Shown: positions 8,686 through 17,989 of the stretch, in pieces
How the letters are laid out: every line of letters begins with the position of its first letter
Numbering within the stretch: the first letter of the stretch is position 1
Assembly (NCBI GenBank): GCA_004295055.1
Contig: SHNJ01000012.1
Coordinates: 1 to 64,000 of the forward strand
DNA: 64,000 nt
From: Alphaproteobacteria bacterium
GTDB taxonomy: Bacteria; Pseudomonadota; Alphaproteobacteria; SHNJ01
Reading direction: 5' to 3'
Translations under genes and position numbers: made by a program
Notes under the pieces: model-generated
Told to the model about the DNA's origin: nothing
The model's input: the letters and a program-made list of their open reading frames with translations, nothing else
The model's database searches: none

Positions 8686-10431
8686 ATGACCATCCGCATC
8701 CTGCCCAACCATCTTGTCAACCAAATCGCCGCCGGCGAGGTGGTGGAACGGCCTGCGTCGGTGGTCAAGGAATTGGTGGAAAATGCGATTGACGCCGGCG
8801 CCAGCCGGATCGAGGTTTTTATCCGCGGCGGCGGATTAAATAAAATCACCGTGCGCGACAATGGCAAGGGCATGAATGCGGCTGAACTGCCATTGTCGGT
8901 CGAACGCCACGCCACATCGAAACTGACCGACGACAATTTGGATCGTATCGCATCGCTTGGTTTCAGAGGCGAGGCCTTGCCGTCGATCGGTTCTATCGCC
9001 CGCCTGTCCATCACCAGCCGTCCGCAAGATCAAGATAGCGGATTTTCAATCAGGGTCGAAAGCGGCAAGAAATCCAAACCGGTTCCGGCCGCGCATAATA
9101 TCGGCACCAGCATCGATGTCGAAGATTTATTTTACGCCACACCGGCGCGATTGAAATTCATGAAATCGCCAGCGACGGAAAGCGCGCAAATCACCGATAC
9201 GATCCGGCGGTTGGCGCTGGCCTGCCCCCATATCGCATTCGATTTGAACGATGAGGATGGCGCTATTTTAAAATTAAACGCCGGTCAGGGCGATTTCTTT
9301 TCCACCATTCGCGCCCGCGTTGTCGATGTGATGGGCGGCGAATTCGCGGCCAATCATTTGCCAATCGATGTTGAACGGGATGGATACCGTTTATATGGCC
9401 TTGTCAGCATTCCAACCTATAGCCGCGGCAACGCGCAAATGCAGTTTTTTACCGTCAATAATCGCCCCGTGCGCGATAAACAATTATTGGGCGCGCTGCG
9501 AGCCGCCTATCAAGACGTATTGGCCAGCGACCGTTATCCCTATGTCGCGCTATATTTGGATATTCCGGCACAGGATTTGGATGTTAATGTGCATCCGGCG
9601 AAAACCGAGGTGCGGTTCCGCGATGCCAATAAAGTGCGCGGGTTACTGATAGGCGCGATCCGGGCGGCGATTGCCAGCGAACAATCCCTGACATCCAGCA
9701 GCAGCAACCAATCCGCCATGATTATGGCTTTCCAGCGGCGCGAAACGGCGCAAAATTATGTGGCGCAACACCAATCCGGCTTTTCCGATTTTATTCCCAT
9801 GGCGCGCAATCTGGATTCCGCGGCCGCCGAGGCGATTGAAACCCAGATTCATCATCCCCTAGGCGCGGCCGTTGCGCATATTCATGAAAATTATATTGTC
9901 GCGCAAACTGAATCGGGCCTGATTTTAATCGACCAGCACGCCGCCCATGAACGGATTGTGTACGAAAAAATGAAAAATGAAATGGCCGCATCCGGCATTA
10001 AACGGCAGATTTTATTGATTCCGGAAGTGGTCAAATTGCCGGCCGGGCAAAGCCGCGTATTGTTGGAACGCGCGACGGAATTGGAAAAACTGGGATTAAT
10101 GGTGGAAAGTTTCGGCGCAGACGCCATTTTGGTGCGCGAGATACCAAGCATATTGGGCAAAAGTTCGGTTGCCGGGATGATCGAACAATTATCCGCCGAT
10201 TTATCGGATATGGACGGATCGTTGGAATTAGAAAAAAATCTTTGGCAAATATGTTCGACCATGGCGTGCCATGGCAGCGTTAGATCGGGGAGAATTTTAA
10301 ATGCCGCCGAAATGAATGCGTTATTGCGCCAAATGGAACAAACGCCTAATTCCGGCCAGTGCAATCACGGCAGACCGACCTTTATCGAATTGAGTTTGTC
10401 GGATATCGAGAAATTATTTGGCCGCAAATAA
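8686..10431 (+). CDS. mutL: DNA mismatch repair protein MutL with endonuclease motif
   Basis: GHKL ATPase that links MutS mismatch recognition to strand incision. The N-terminal ATPase shows ELVENAIDAG, DNGKGM and GFRGEALPSI. At residues 416-427 the C-terminal domain carries DQHA-x2-E-x4-E, the metal-binding endonuclease signature found in MutL of bacteria lacking MutH. The companion C-terminal motifs CHGSVRSGRI and QCNHGRP are also present. At 581 residues it has a short linker. The last 18 bases overlap the end of convergent rsmD. Confidence 0.97.
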   Translation: MTIRILPNHLVNQIAAGEVVERPASVVKELVENAIDAGASRIEVFIRGGGLNKITVRDNGKGMNAAELPLSVERHATSKLTDDNLDRIASLGFRGEALPSIGSIARLSITSRPQDQDSGFSIRVESGKKSKPVPAAHNIGTSIDVEDLFYATPARLKFMKSPATESAQITDTIRRLALACPHIAFDLNDEDGAILKLNAGQGDFFSTIRARVVDVMGGEFAANHLPIDVERDGYRLYGLVSIPTYSRGNAQMQFFTVNNRPVRDKQLLGALRAAYQDVLASDRYPYVALYLDIPAQDLDVNVHPAKTEVRFRDANKVRGLLIGAIRAAIASEQSLTSSSSNQSAMIMAFQRRETAQNYVAQHQSGFSDFIPMARNLDSAAAEAIETQIHHPLGAAVAHIHENYIVAQTESGLILIDQHAAHERIVYEKMKNEMAASGIKRQILLIPEVVKLPAGQSRVLLERATELEKLGLMVESFGADAILVREIPSILGKSSVAGMIEQLSADLSDMDGSLELEKNLWQICSTMACHGSVRSGRILNAAEMNALLRQMEQTPNSGQCNHGRPTFIELSLSDIEKLFGRK

Positions 10432-10974
10432 ATAGAACCGTATCTTCGCCGCGCCATAAACTCGTTCATCCAGCAATTCCAATTCCGGCAATGTATATTC
10501 TTCTTTTGCCGCAGATTCGATGACGATCAAAGCACGTGGCGACAGCCAATTATTTTGACGCAAAGATTCGATGCAAGGCGCAATCAATCCTTGGTTATAG
10601 GGCGGATCTAAGAATACCAGATCGAACTGTTCCCGCGCCGGCGGCAAATTCAAGGCATCGGCAGAAATAAAATCGCATATGCCTGTCGCTTTCATATCTT
10701 CGGCATTGGCGCGCGCGGTTTTAATGTCGCGGTCGATAAAACACGCATAATCCGCGCCACGCGATAACGCCTCCAGCCCCAGCGCGCCACTGCCGCAAAA
10801 CACATCCAGAACACTTAATTTTTGCGGGATCGGCAAATCGAAAATCGATGCCGGTTTTCCATGCGATAAAATATTGTACAATGCCTGCCGGGCGCGGTCT
10901 GATGTGGGGCGAATATCGTTTCCTGGCGGAACCGACAATTTACGGCCTTTGTAAATGCCGGTGGTAATGCGCAC
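10414..10974 (-). CDS. rsmD: 16S rRNA (guanine-966-N2)-methyltransferase
   Basis: SAM-dependent Rossmann methyltransferase of 186 residues acting on the small ribosomal subunit. The SAM-binding motif is DVFCGSGALGLEALSRGA and the catalytic block is FLDPPYNQGL (DPPY). The N-terminus MRITTGIYKGRKL is typical of the family. The start codon is GTG, overlapping the preceding TAG by one base (TAGTG), so it is coupled to the pseudouridine synthase gene. The 3' end overlaps mutL on the opposite strand. Confidence 0.95.
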   Translation of the reverse strand: MRITTGIYKGRKLSVPPGNDIRPTSDRARQALYNILSHGKPASIFDLPIPQKLSVLDVFCGSGALGLEALSRGADYACFIDRDIKTARANAEDMKATGICDFISADALNLPPAREQFDLVFLDPPYNQGLIAPCIESLRQNNWLSPRALIVIESAAKEEYTLPELELLDERVYGAAKIRFYLFAAK

Positions 10975-11804
10975 TACTTACCCCCAAAATATCCCGGCAG
11001 CAATTTATGCAATTGATCCTCGCCGATTTCCTTGGCCTTTCCGGGCCCAAGATCGCGCAATTCAAACGGCCCATACCCAAGCCGCGTCAAACGGTTCACC
11101 GCCAGACCGAAATGTTGCATCATTTTGCGGATTTCGCGATTCTTGCCTTCGTGCAAGGTAACAAACAGCCACGCATTGCGCCCGGTGGCCTTGTCTATTT
11201 CCACGGTGGCTGGCGCGTATCGCACGCCATCGACCGTTATGCCTTTGCCCAGCCGTTCTATAATTTCCGGCGTAACCGTACCATATACGCGCACGCGATA
11301 ATGGCGCGAAAAACCGTTTTTGGGCAATTCCATGTACCGCGCCAGTCCGCCATCGTTGGTCAGCAAGATCAATCCCTCGCTGTTTAGATCGAGTCTTCCG
11401 ACCGATACCACGCGCGGCAACGATTTCGGCAGAATATCGAAAATGGTCGGACGCCCCTGCGGATCATTGTGCGTAACGACATATCCGAGCGGTTTGTGAT
11501 ACAACCATAATTTGGCTTGTTTCGATTTCCATATAAATGGCCGGTTGTTCACCGTGATTTTATTGATTGGCGAAACCACGCAAGCCGGTGTTTTTAACAC
11601 CTCGCCATCGACCGTAACCCGGCCTTCCAAAATCCATTGCTCGGCCTCGCGCCGCGAACATAATCCCGCATGGGCCAAAACCTTGGCAATACGTTCCGGT
11701 TTGTTTTTAATTGGCGCGGTCGGTTTTTTGGTTTGGAAAGAACGGCGCGAATTGAATTTCTGCGTCACGCGTTTCTTAGCGGCCTGTTTTTTAGGTCTGG
11801 TCAT
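10974..11804 (-). CDS. rluB: RsuA/RluB-family pseudouridine synthase
   Basis: Converts a uridine in rRNA to pseudouridine. A basic Lys/Arg/Gln-rich N-terminal tail (~35 residues) precedes an S4 RNA-binding domain (RIAKVLAHAGLCSRREAEQWI) and the catalytic domain with the active aspartate in GRLDLNSEGLILLTNDG. KNREIRKMMQHFGL is the family's C-terminal block. I place the start at the second ATG (11804): it forms an ATGA overlap with the upstream stop and has a GGGG seven bases away, whereas the ATG at 11810 is too close to it. RluB is the best match; RsuA or RluE cannot be excluded. Confidence 0.9.
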   Translation of the reverse strand: MTRPKKQAAKKRVTQKFNSRRSFQTKKPTAPIKNKPERIAKVLAHAGLCSRREAEQWILEGRVTVDGEVLKTPACVVSPINKITVNNRPFIWKSKQAKLWLYHKPLGYVVTHNDPQGRPTIFDILPKSLPRVVSVGRLDLNSEGLILLTNDGGLARYMELPKNGFSRHYRVRVYGTVTPEIIERLGKGITVDGVRYAPATVEIDKATGRNAWLFVTLHEGKNREIRKMMQHFGLAVNRLTRLGYGPFELRDLGPGKAKEIGEDQLHKLLPGYFGGK

Positions 11805-12520
11805 TGGCATGCCCCGATTAATGCGGAAAATATCTTTGCGTCATGCGGACTGGCCGCGTATTCCGGGTGCCATTGCACGCCCAGGCAAAAACGGTAGGAC
11901 GGGGATTCTATTCCCTCGATCACGCCATCTCCGGCGCGCGCGCTGACAATCGTGCCGGTGGGAACATTTTTAATCGATTGGTGATGCGATGAATTCACCG
12001 CCAAACGATCGACCCCTAAAATACGGTGCAACATCGTGCCAGGCTCCACCGCAATATCGTGCGCGGCTTGATCGAATGGCGGTTTTTGCGAATGTTCGTG
12101 CGCATTCGGCACCGCATCTGGAATATGTTGGATCAAACTGCCGCCAAGCGCCACATTCAATGTTTGCATGCCGTTGCAAATGCCCAATACCGCCTTGCCG
12201 GATTCCAACGCCGCACGAATCAAGGCGATTTCAAAATCGGCGCGCGGGGAGTTTTTAATTTTGGATTTTGGATGCGGCTCTTCGCCATATAATTTTGGAT
12301 CCAAATCGTCGCCCGCGCCCACAATCAAAAACCCATCGCATAATAAGCTGTATGCTGCGACGGCGTCCTTGCGATATGGAATTAAAATCGGATTGCCGCC
12401 GGCATTGGCCACCGCATCGCTGTAATTTTCGCGCATGGCATAATATGGCCGCCATTCCGAAAACCCGCCCGGTTTCGGTTCCTGCCAGTCTGGAATAATG
12501 CCAATCAGCGGTTTTTTCAT
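11801..12520 (-). CDS. C26-family glutamine amidotransferase / gamma-glutamyl hydrolase-like
   Basis: Class I glutamine amidotransferase fold, about 239 residues. The nucleophilic cysteine is in GICNGMQ, with the His and Glu of the triad in VQWHPEYAAS. Related proteins include gamma-glutamyl-GABA hydrolase (PuuD) and other C26 peptidases. The substrate is unknown here, because no putrescine or folate genes are nearby. The ATG at 12520 is preceded by AAGGG, and the protein then begins MKKPLIGIIPDW as usual. Upstream in-frame codons are poorly conserved in style and run into the divergent tadA promoter. It overlaps the rluB start by ATGA. Confidence 0.85.
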   Translation of the reverse strand: MKKPLIGIIPDWQEPKPGGFSEWRPYYAMRENYSDAVANAGGNPILIPYRKDAVAAYSLLCDGFLIVGAGDDLDPKLYGEEPHPKSKIKNSPRADFEIALIRAALESGKAVLGICNGMQTLNVALGGSLIQHIPDAVPNAHEHSQKPPFDQAAHDIAVEPGTMLHRILGVDRLAVNSSHHQSIKNVPTGTIVSARAGDGVIEGIESPSYRFCLGVQWHPEYAASPHDAKIFSALIGACQ

Positions 12521-12567
12521 CTTTTCTGCCCTTGAAGCTCTATTCAATTCTATATAGTTTATACCGT

Positions 12568-13020
12568 ATGCAGAATCAAAATTACATGCAAATCGCGCTG
12601 ACCGAAGCACGGGCGGCCGAGGCCCGTGGCGAAGTGCCTATTGGCGCGGTGGTGGTCGACAAGTCCGGGCAAATTATTGCGCAAGCAGGCAACAGAACGG
12701 AAGAAACGAACGATCCATCCGCCCATGCCGAATTATTAGCATTGCGTATGGCGGCACAAAAAATCGGCGAGCCCAGATTGGTCGATTGCGATTTGTATGT
12801 GACGTTGGAGCCATGCACCATGTGCGCGGCGGCGATCAGCCAATTTCGTGTCCGGCGGTTATATTATGGCGCCTATGATCCCAAGGGCGGCGCGGTCGAT
12901 CATGGCGTTAAATTTTTTGCCTCCCCCACTTGCCACCACGCGCCGGAAATTTACGGCGGCATTATGGAAAGCGAAACCGGCGCGTTATTACGCGGTTTTT
13001 TTGAATCGAAACGCGCATAA
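12568..13020 (+). CDS. tadA: tRNA-specific adenosine deaminase
   Basis: Deaminates adenosine-34 to inosine in tRNA-Arg(ACG). The 150-residue protein shows the zinc/catalytic motifs HAE at 53-55 and PCTMC with C83 and C86. I start it at MQNQNYM. An upstream in-frame ATG at 12532 adds an unsupported leader that would span the divergent promoter region. No Shine-Dalgarno is visible, and a TATAGT box at 12553-12558 lies nine bases before the ATG, so the message may be leaderless. Confidence 0.94.
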   Translation: MQNQNYMQIALTEARAAEARGEVPIGAVVVDKSGQIIAQAGNRTEETNDPSAHAELLALRMAAQKIGEPRLVDCDLYVTLEPCTMCAAAISQFRVRRLYYGAYDPKGGAVDHGVKFFASPTCHHAPEIYGGIMESETGALLRGFFESKRA

Positions 13021-13083
13021 TTCCATATAGAAAAAAACCCGGATTTATTGTATTTTCAAATCCTGCTTAACAAGGGAATTTCC

Positions 13084-14367
13084 ATGAATATTTTGGTCAT
13101 TGGCGGCGGCGCGCGGGAACATGCATTATGCTGGGCAATAACACAATCGCCCGATTGCGGTAAATTATTTTGCGCCCCTGGCAATTATGGCATTTCGCAA
13201 ATCGCCGCAGGCGCCAATATATCCGTGACCGATTTTACTGCGATTACCGATTTTATCAAAACCAACAAAATCGATTTTGTGGTTGTCGGCCCGGAACAAC
13301 CACTAGTCGCCGGACTTGCCGATCATCTGATAAAAATAAATGTGCCTGTATTTGGCCCATCGCAAGCAGCCGCGCAATTAGAAGGATCGAAAGGATTCGT
13401 CAAGGATTTATGCCGCGAACATAATATTCCAACCGCCGGATATGAACGCGTTTACGATGTGCCAGCGGCGGAAAAAGTTATAGCCAGAATGAAAGGCAAA
13501 GTGGTGGTCAAGGCCGACGGGCTGGCCGCCGGCAAGGGTGTTATTATCGCCGAAAATCAAGCCGAAGCGGTCGGAGCGGCAAAAAAATTATTATCGCCTG
13601 GTCCCGAAGGCCATCCGTCGCTGGTTATCGAAGAATTTTTGGATGGCGAGGAAGCGAGCTTCTTTGCCCTGGTCGATGGCGAAACCGTGGTGCCATTGGT
13701 CGCGGCGCAAGATCACAAACGCGCCTTTGATGGCGATCTGGGCCCGAATACCGGCGGTATGGGCGCTTACTCCCCCGCGCCAGTTTTTACCCCCGCCATT
13801 CAACAACAAGTGATGGAAAAAATTATCCGCCCAACCGCGCGCGCGATGGTATCGCGCGGCATGCCGTTTCGCGGCGTGTTATTTGCCGGCCTGATGATTA
13901 CCGAGACCGGACCGCATTTGATTGAATATAATGTGCGGTTTGGCGATCCGGAATGCCAGGCGATTTTGCCCCGCCTGGATGGCGATTGGCTGAAGGTTTT
14001 ATACGCGACCGCGACCGGAAAATTATCCACCCTACCCGCGTTAAAATGGCGCGATATATGTACATTGGGCGTTGTTTACGCCAGCCAAGGGTATCCGGAA
14101 CAATATAAGAAATACACGCCGATCCGCAATTTGGATGCTCTGAAAGGTCTGCCGCATATTCAACTGTTCCATGCCGCAACCAAATGGAATGAAAATCAAA
14201 TCGTTGCCGATGGCGGCCGCGTTTTATCTATAGTTGGCGAAGGCACAACCATTGCCGAGGCGCAAAAACGAGCTTATGACGCGATTGGCAAAATCGACTG
14301 GCCGGACGGTTTTTACCGCAAAGATATTGGCTGGCGCGCGATTGCCGGCAAAAAACAAGTGGCGTAA
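13084..14367 (+). CDS. purD: Phosphoribosylamine-glycine ligase
   Basis: Second step of de novo purine synthesis (ATP-grasp ligase making GAR). The product is 427 residues from MNILVIGGGAREHALCW, with AAGGGA eight bases upstream. A further in-frame ATG at 13048 lacks a good ribosome site. Key blocks are VVGPEQPLVAGLAD, VVKADGLAAGKGV and HLIEYNVRFGDPECQ. The TAA is followed directly by the xseA ATG, a coupled pair. purH, acting late in the same pathway, lies at 28.8 kb. Confidence 0.97.
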   Translation: MNILVIGGGAREHALCWAITQSPDCGKLFCAPGNYGISQIAAGANISVTDFTAITDFIKTNKIDFVVVGPEQPLVAGLADHLIKINVPVFGPSQAAAQLEGSKGFVKDLCREHNIPTAGYERVYDVPAAEKVIARMKGKVVVKADGLAAGKGVIIAENQAEAVGAAKKLLSPGPEGHPSLVIEEFLDGEEASFFALVDGETVVPLVAAQDHKRAFDGDLGPNTGGMGAYSPAPVFTPAIQQQVMEKIIRPTARAMVSRGMPFRGVLFAGLMITETGPHLIEYNVRFGDPECQAILPRLDGDWLKVLYATATGKLSTLPALKWRDICTLGVVYASQGYPEQYKKYTPIRNLDALKGLPHIQLFHAATKWNENQIVADGGRVLSIVGEGTTIAEAQKRAYDAIGKIDWPDGFYRKDIGWRAIAGKKQVA

Positions 14368-15735
14368 ATGGCCGATCCGGCATTTCAAAATTCTCCCAGC
14401 AATATTCCCGAATTTACGGTTTCGGAAATTGCCCATGCGGTTAAACGCGTGGTCGAAGGCAGTTTTGAACGGGTGCGGGTGCGCGGAGAAATATCAGGCC
14501 TAAGCCGCCCGGCATCGGGCCATGTATATTTCAAATTAAAAGACGCGGATGCGGTTTTGGACGGCGTGTGCTGGAAATTCAGCGTGCCGCGATTGAAAAT
14601 AAAACCGGAAGACGGGATGGAAATCATCGCGACCGGCAAGGTTTCAACCTATCCCGGCGGATCGCGATATCAGATTATCGTCGATTCGATCGAACTTGCC
14701 GGCCAAGGCGCATTGTTAAAATTGCTGGAAGAACGCAAGAAAAAACTGGCCGCCGAAGGATTATTCGATCCCGAACGAAAAAAGAAATTGCCGTTCTTGC
14801 CGCGCGTTATTGGCGTGGTGACATCCCCGACTGGCGCCGTTATCCGTGACATCCTGCATCGTTTGGCCGATCGGTTTCCTCGCGATGTATTGGTTTGGCC
14901 GGTGCCGGTGCAGGGCGATGGCGCCGCCGCGCAAATCGCCGCCGCGATTACGGGCTTTGACACAAAATTGCCGGAAAATGGCATTCCAAAGCCCGATGTT
15001 TTAATCGTCGCGCGCGGCGGCGGCAGTATCGAGGATTTATGGGAATTTAACGATGAATCGGTCGTCCGCGCTGTCGCCAATTGTTCAATTCCGGTTATTT
15101 CGGCAGTGGGGCATGAAACCGATGTTACTTTGATCGATTATGTCGCCGATGTTCGCGCGCCGACACCAACCGCGGCGGCGGAATTGGCGGTACCGGTGCG
15201 ATTGCAATTGATCGCCGCCATGGCGGATAAAACCGCAAGACTACAAAATGCCATCGCCAAATTTCTGCAATTGCATAAAAAACATTTGCAAAGCCTGTCC
15301 CGCGGCCTGCCCCACCCGCGCGAACGTTTAGCGATGATGCAGCAGAAACTGGATGAACGCGTTTTACGCCTGTCCAAATCGGTTGCCGCGTTTCTACATG
15401 CGCGAAACCTGCGATTGCATAAGATTCATATTTCGCCCGAATTATTGCGGCTTGACCTGCGCCGCCAAGGGCAACAAATCAAACAATCCGAAGCCCGATT
15501 GCGCCAGGCGATCATACGGCATTTGCAGCGCGCCAAAGATCAGTTTTCCAAACAAACAAGGCTGCTGCAAACCCTGTCTTATGAACGGGTGTTGGAGCGC
15601 GGATTTGCGTTAATGCTGGATCAAAATGGCCAGGCGGTGACTAAAATCGACGCCGTCAATGTCGGCGAAGATTACAGAATTCGTTTGCACGATGGAGAAT
15701 CCACAGCCACGATTAAAGACAAGAAGAGAAAATAG
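14368..15735 (+). CDS. xseA: Exodeoxyribonuclease VII large subunit
   Basis: Catalytic subunit of the single-strand exonuclease that trims DNA in repair. The 455-residue length is normal. The N-terminal OB-fold domain contains VRGEISGL..P.SGHVYFKLKD. The nuclease core has GVVTSPTGAVIRDILHRL, RGGGSIEDLWEFND and AVGHETDVTLIDYVAD, with APTPTAAAELAVP after it. A long helical region (about 270-400) precedes the C-terminus. It abuts purD. xseB is not in the window. It ends base-to-base with convergent lpxK, with no terminator between them. Confidence 0.97.
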   Translation: MADPAFQNSPSNIPEFTVSEIAHAVKRVVEGSFERVRVRGEISGLSRPASGHVYFKLKDADAVLDGVCWKFSVPRLKIKPEDGMEIIATGKVSTYPGGSRYQIIVDSIELAGQGALLKLLEERKKKLAAEGLFDPERKKKLPFLPRVIGVVTSPTGAVIRDILHRLADRFPRDVLVWPVPVQGDGAAAQIAAAITGFDTKLPENGIPKPDVLIVARGGGSIEDLWEFNDESVVRAVANCSIPVISAVGHETDVTLIDYVADVRAPTPTAAAELAVPVRLQLIAAMADKTARLQNAIAKFLQLHKKHLQSLSRGLPHPRERLAMMQQKLDERVLRLSKSVAAFLHARNLRLHKIHISPELLRLDLRRQGQQIKQSEARLRQAIIRHLQRAKDQFSKQTRLLQTLSYERVLERGFALMLDQNGQAVTKIDAVNVGEDYRIRLHDGESTATIKDKKRK

Positions 15736-16704
15736 TTACATAAACCGGCTTAATAATTTTTCCAATTGGCCTGGATCGGACCATTCCACCCGCACGTGAA
15801 TAGGTTCGATATTTTCTTGCAGATTTTGTTCGATGCGCACTAAATCTTTGGCGGTTGTGACCAGATGGGCGCCTTGGCGTTCGGCTTCTTTGATCAGTAA
15901 AACAATTTCCGAGGAATTGAAATAATGATGATCGGGAAAATCATGGGTTTCAATTACATTTAAACCGTAATCCCGCAACATATGGTAAAATTTTTGTGGG
16001 CGGCCGATTCCGGCAAAAGCCATGATTTTCCGGCCCTTCAGTTTTTCGATTTGCCGCGCATCCGGCACCATCCTGGCTTGCAGAATCGGCTTGCTGCTTG
16101 GAATCCTGGCAAATAGATGGTGTTTATCTTGGCCGTACAGAACGATGGTATCGGCGCGATCGACCGCATGATCGAATTTTTCGCGCAATGGCCCGGCCGG
16201 AATGATCCGGCCATTGCCAACGCCATATTCGCCATCCACCACCAGCAACGATAAATCTTTGTGAAGATATGGATTCTGAAATCCATCATCCATCACAATA
16301 ACATCCGCGCCTTCGGATACGGCCAATTTAGACGCGGCGACACGATCTTCGCCGATGACGGTTATGCCCGTGCGGGTCAATAATAAGGCTTCATCGCCAA
16401 CATGAATCGCTTGATGCGCGTGGGGATCGACCACCAATGGACCGCCATAAATGCCCCCATACCCATAACTTAGAAATACCGGGGTTTTATTCTGTTTTTT
16501 AAAAAACTCGCCCAGACTGAGGCAAATTGGCGTTTTTCCCGCCCCGCCAGCCACCACATTGCCGACACAAATAACCGGCACAGATGCCTTGTATGTTTTG
16601 GCGAAATCGCGGCGCATTTTTCCAAGTCCGGCATATAACCAGCTTAAGGGCGTAAAACAACGCGCGGCGGGGCAATCGATATGCCAAAACTCAGGCGTTT
16701 GCAT
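15736..16704 (-). CDS. lpxK: Tetraacyldisaccharide 4'-kinase
   Basis: Phosphorylates the lipid A disaccharide at the inner membrane to give lipid IVA. The P-loop is GNVVAGGAGKTP at residues 49-58 and the DDGFQN block is intact. The N-terminal hydrophobic helix that anchors the family is weak but present. I start at MQTPEFWH (16704), with AGGA eight bases upstream. The ATG at 16713 has its AGG directly adjacent and is less likely. The gene overlaps the waaA end and is last in the ubiA-to-lpxK operon. Confidence 0.94.
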   Translation of the reverse strand: MQTPEFWHIDCPAARCFTPLSWLYAGLGKMRRDFAKTYKASVPVICVGNVVAGGAGKTPICLSLGEFFKKQNKTPVFLSYGYGGIYGGPLVVDPHAHQAIHVGDEALLLTRTGITVIGEDRVAASKLAVSEGADVIVMDDGFQNPYLHKDLSLLVVDGEYGVGNGRIIPAGPLREKFDHAVDRADTIVLYGQDKHHLFARIPSSKPILQARMVPDARQIEKLKGRKIMAFAGIGRPQKFYHMLRDYGLNVIETHDFPDHHYFNSSEIVLLIKEAERQGAHLVTTAKDLVRIEQNLQENIEPIHVRVEWSDPGQLEKLLSRFM

Positions 16705-17989
16705 AGCGCACATCCTGTTGTTGAACAGGGCCTATATAGGGCTGCAAACGCGCCACTACAAAATCTAAAATCCGGTCTTGACTTTGTGCCACGGCAAGCG
16801 CTCGTTGCCCCAGACTTTGAGAAATATAAATATCGCCCAGCAATCTTTGCACATAGGATTGCAATTCCAAATCATTATTTACCACCCAGGCCGCTTGCGC
16901 GGATTGCATCGCCTGATGAAGATCAACAAAATTCTGCATTTGCGGACCATAAACTATGGCGCATCCATATCGCGCCGGTTCCAGCAAATTATGCCCGCCT
17001 TTGACTTTTAAACTGCCGCCCATGAATACGATTTTACAAACGGAGAAAAACAAACCAAGCTCGCCAATCGTATCGGCTAAATATATATCGGTTGAAGCCG
17101 CAATGGCTTGGCCGCGCGAACGCACAGCCACATTCAGCCCCAATATGCGCAATTCATTTTGAATCTTGGTGCTGCGTTGCGGGTGGCGCGGAGCGATAAT
17201 AGTCAAAAGCCCCGGATATTTTTGCCGTAAAACACGATGCGCTTCGCCGATCGATTTTTCCTCGCCCTCATGCGTGCTGGCGGCGCACCATACAAGCCTG
17301 CTGCCTATAGATTGCTGTAACCAATGCCGGTCAGCCTGGCGATAAGGCAGTGGAGCGGCGGCAAATTTTAAATTTCCGGAAATTTCAACTGGCGATGCGC
17401 CAAGCGCCGTAAAATAACGCGCATAAGTTTCATTTTGCGCCAGCACATGAGAAAAGTTTTTCAATAATTGCGCAATAAAACCAGGATTCTTTTGCCAAGA
17501 TTCAAATGATTCATCCGACATGCGCGCGTTCAATAAAACAATATCTATATTGCGCGCCTTGGTTTGGGAAATCAGATTCGGCCATAATTCCGATTCCACC
17601 CAAATGGCGAAATTTGGCATCCAATGATGCAAAAAACTGTCCACCCATCCTGGATGGTCCAGCGGAATATATTGATGCAACAACCGGGAATGCAGGCGTG
17701 GCTTTATAAATTCCGCCGATGTTTTTGTGCCGGTGGTGATTAAAACGGTGATATTCGGATAAAGTATAAATAGCCGTTCGATCAAGGTTAATACCGATTG
17801 GCTTTCGCCGACGCTGGCCGCATGTATCCAAACCAAACGCCCGGCGGGACGTGGCATAGTAGCCCGTCCGAATCGTTCGCATAGACGTTGTGGGTCTTCC
17901 TTACCCAACCGCACACGGATTTTTAAATACAACCGCAAAATCGGGGCGATCGCACGCAGTGTCCATCGATACAGAGTCAGTTTATTCAT
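16691..17989 (-). CDS. waaA: 3-deoxy-D-manno-octulosonic acid (Kdo) transferase
   Basis: GT30 glycosyltransferase adding Kdo to lipid IVA at the cytoplasmic face of the inner membrane. The 432-residue protein has an N-terminal hydrophobic segment, WIHAASVGE with the catalytic glutamate, TTGTKTSAEF, WVESELWPNL, and the C-terminal MGGSLKVKGGHNLLEPA. Start and upstream stop overlap by four bases (ATGA), so it is coupled to the DUF374 acyltransferase. Whether one or two Kdo units are added cannot be read from the sequence. Confidence 0.96.
   Translation of the reverse strand: MNKLTLYRWTLRAIAPILRLYLKIRVRLGKEDPQRLCERFGRATMPRPAGRLVWIHAASVGESQSVLTLIERLFILYPNITVLITTGTKTSAEFIKPRLHSRLLHQYIPLDHPGWVDSFLHHWMPNFAIWVESELWPNLISQTKARNIDIVLLNARMSDESFESWQKNPGFIAQLLKNFSHVLAQNETYARYFTALGASPVEISGNLKFAAAPLPYRQADRHWLQQSIGSRLVWCAASTHEGEEKSIGEAHRVLRQKYPGLLTIIAPRHPQRSTKIQNELRILGLNVAVRSRGQAIAASTDIYLADTIGELGLFFSVCKIVFMGGSLKVKGGHNLLEPARYGCAIVYGPQMQNFVDLHQAMQSAQAAWVVNNDLELQSYVQRLLGDIYISQSLGQRALAVAQSQDRILDFVVARLQPYIGPVQQQDVRYANA

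Noticed and set aside
11810-12610. Longer N-terminus for the C26 amidotransferase (start at 12610)
   Set aside because: It would run through the tadA promoter and start codon, and the added 30 residues do not resemble the family.
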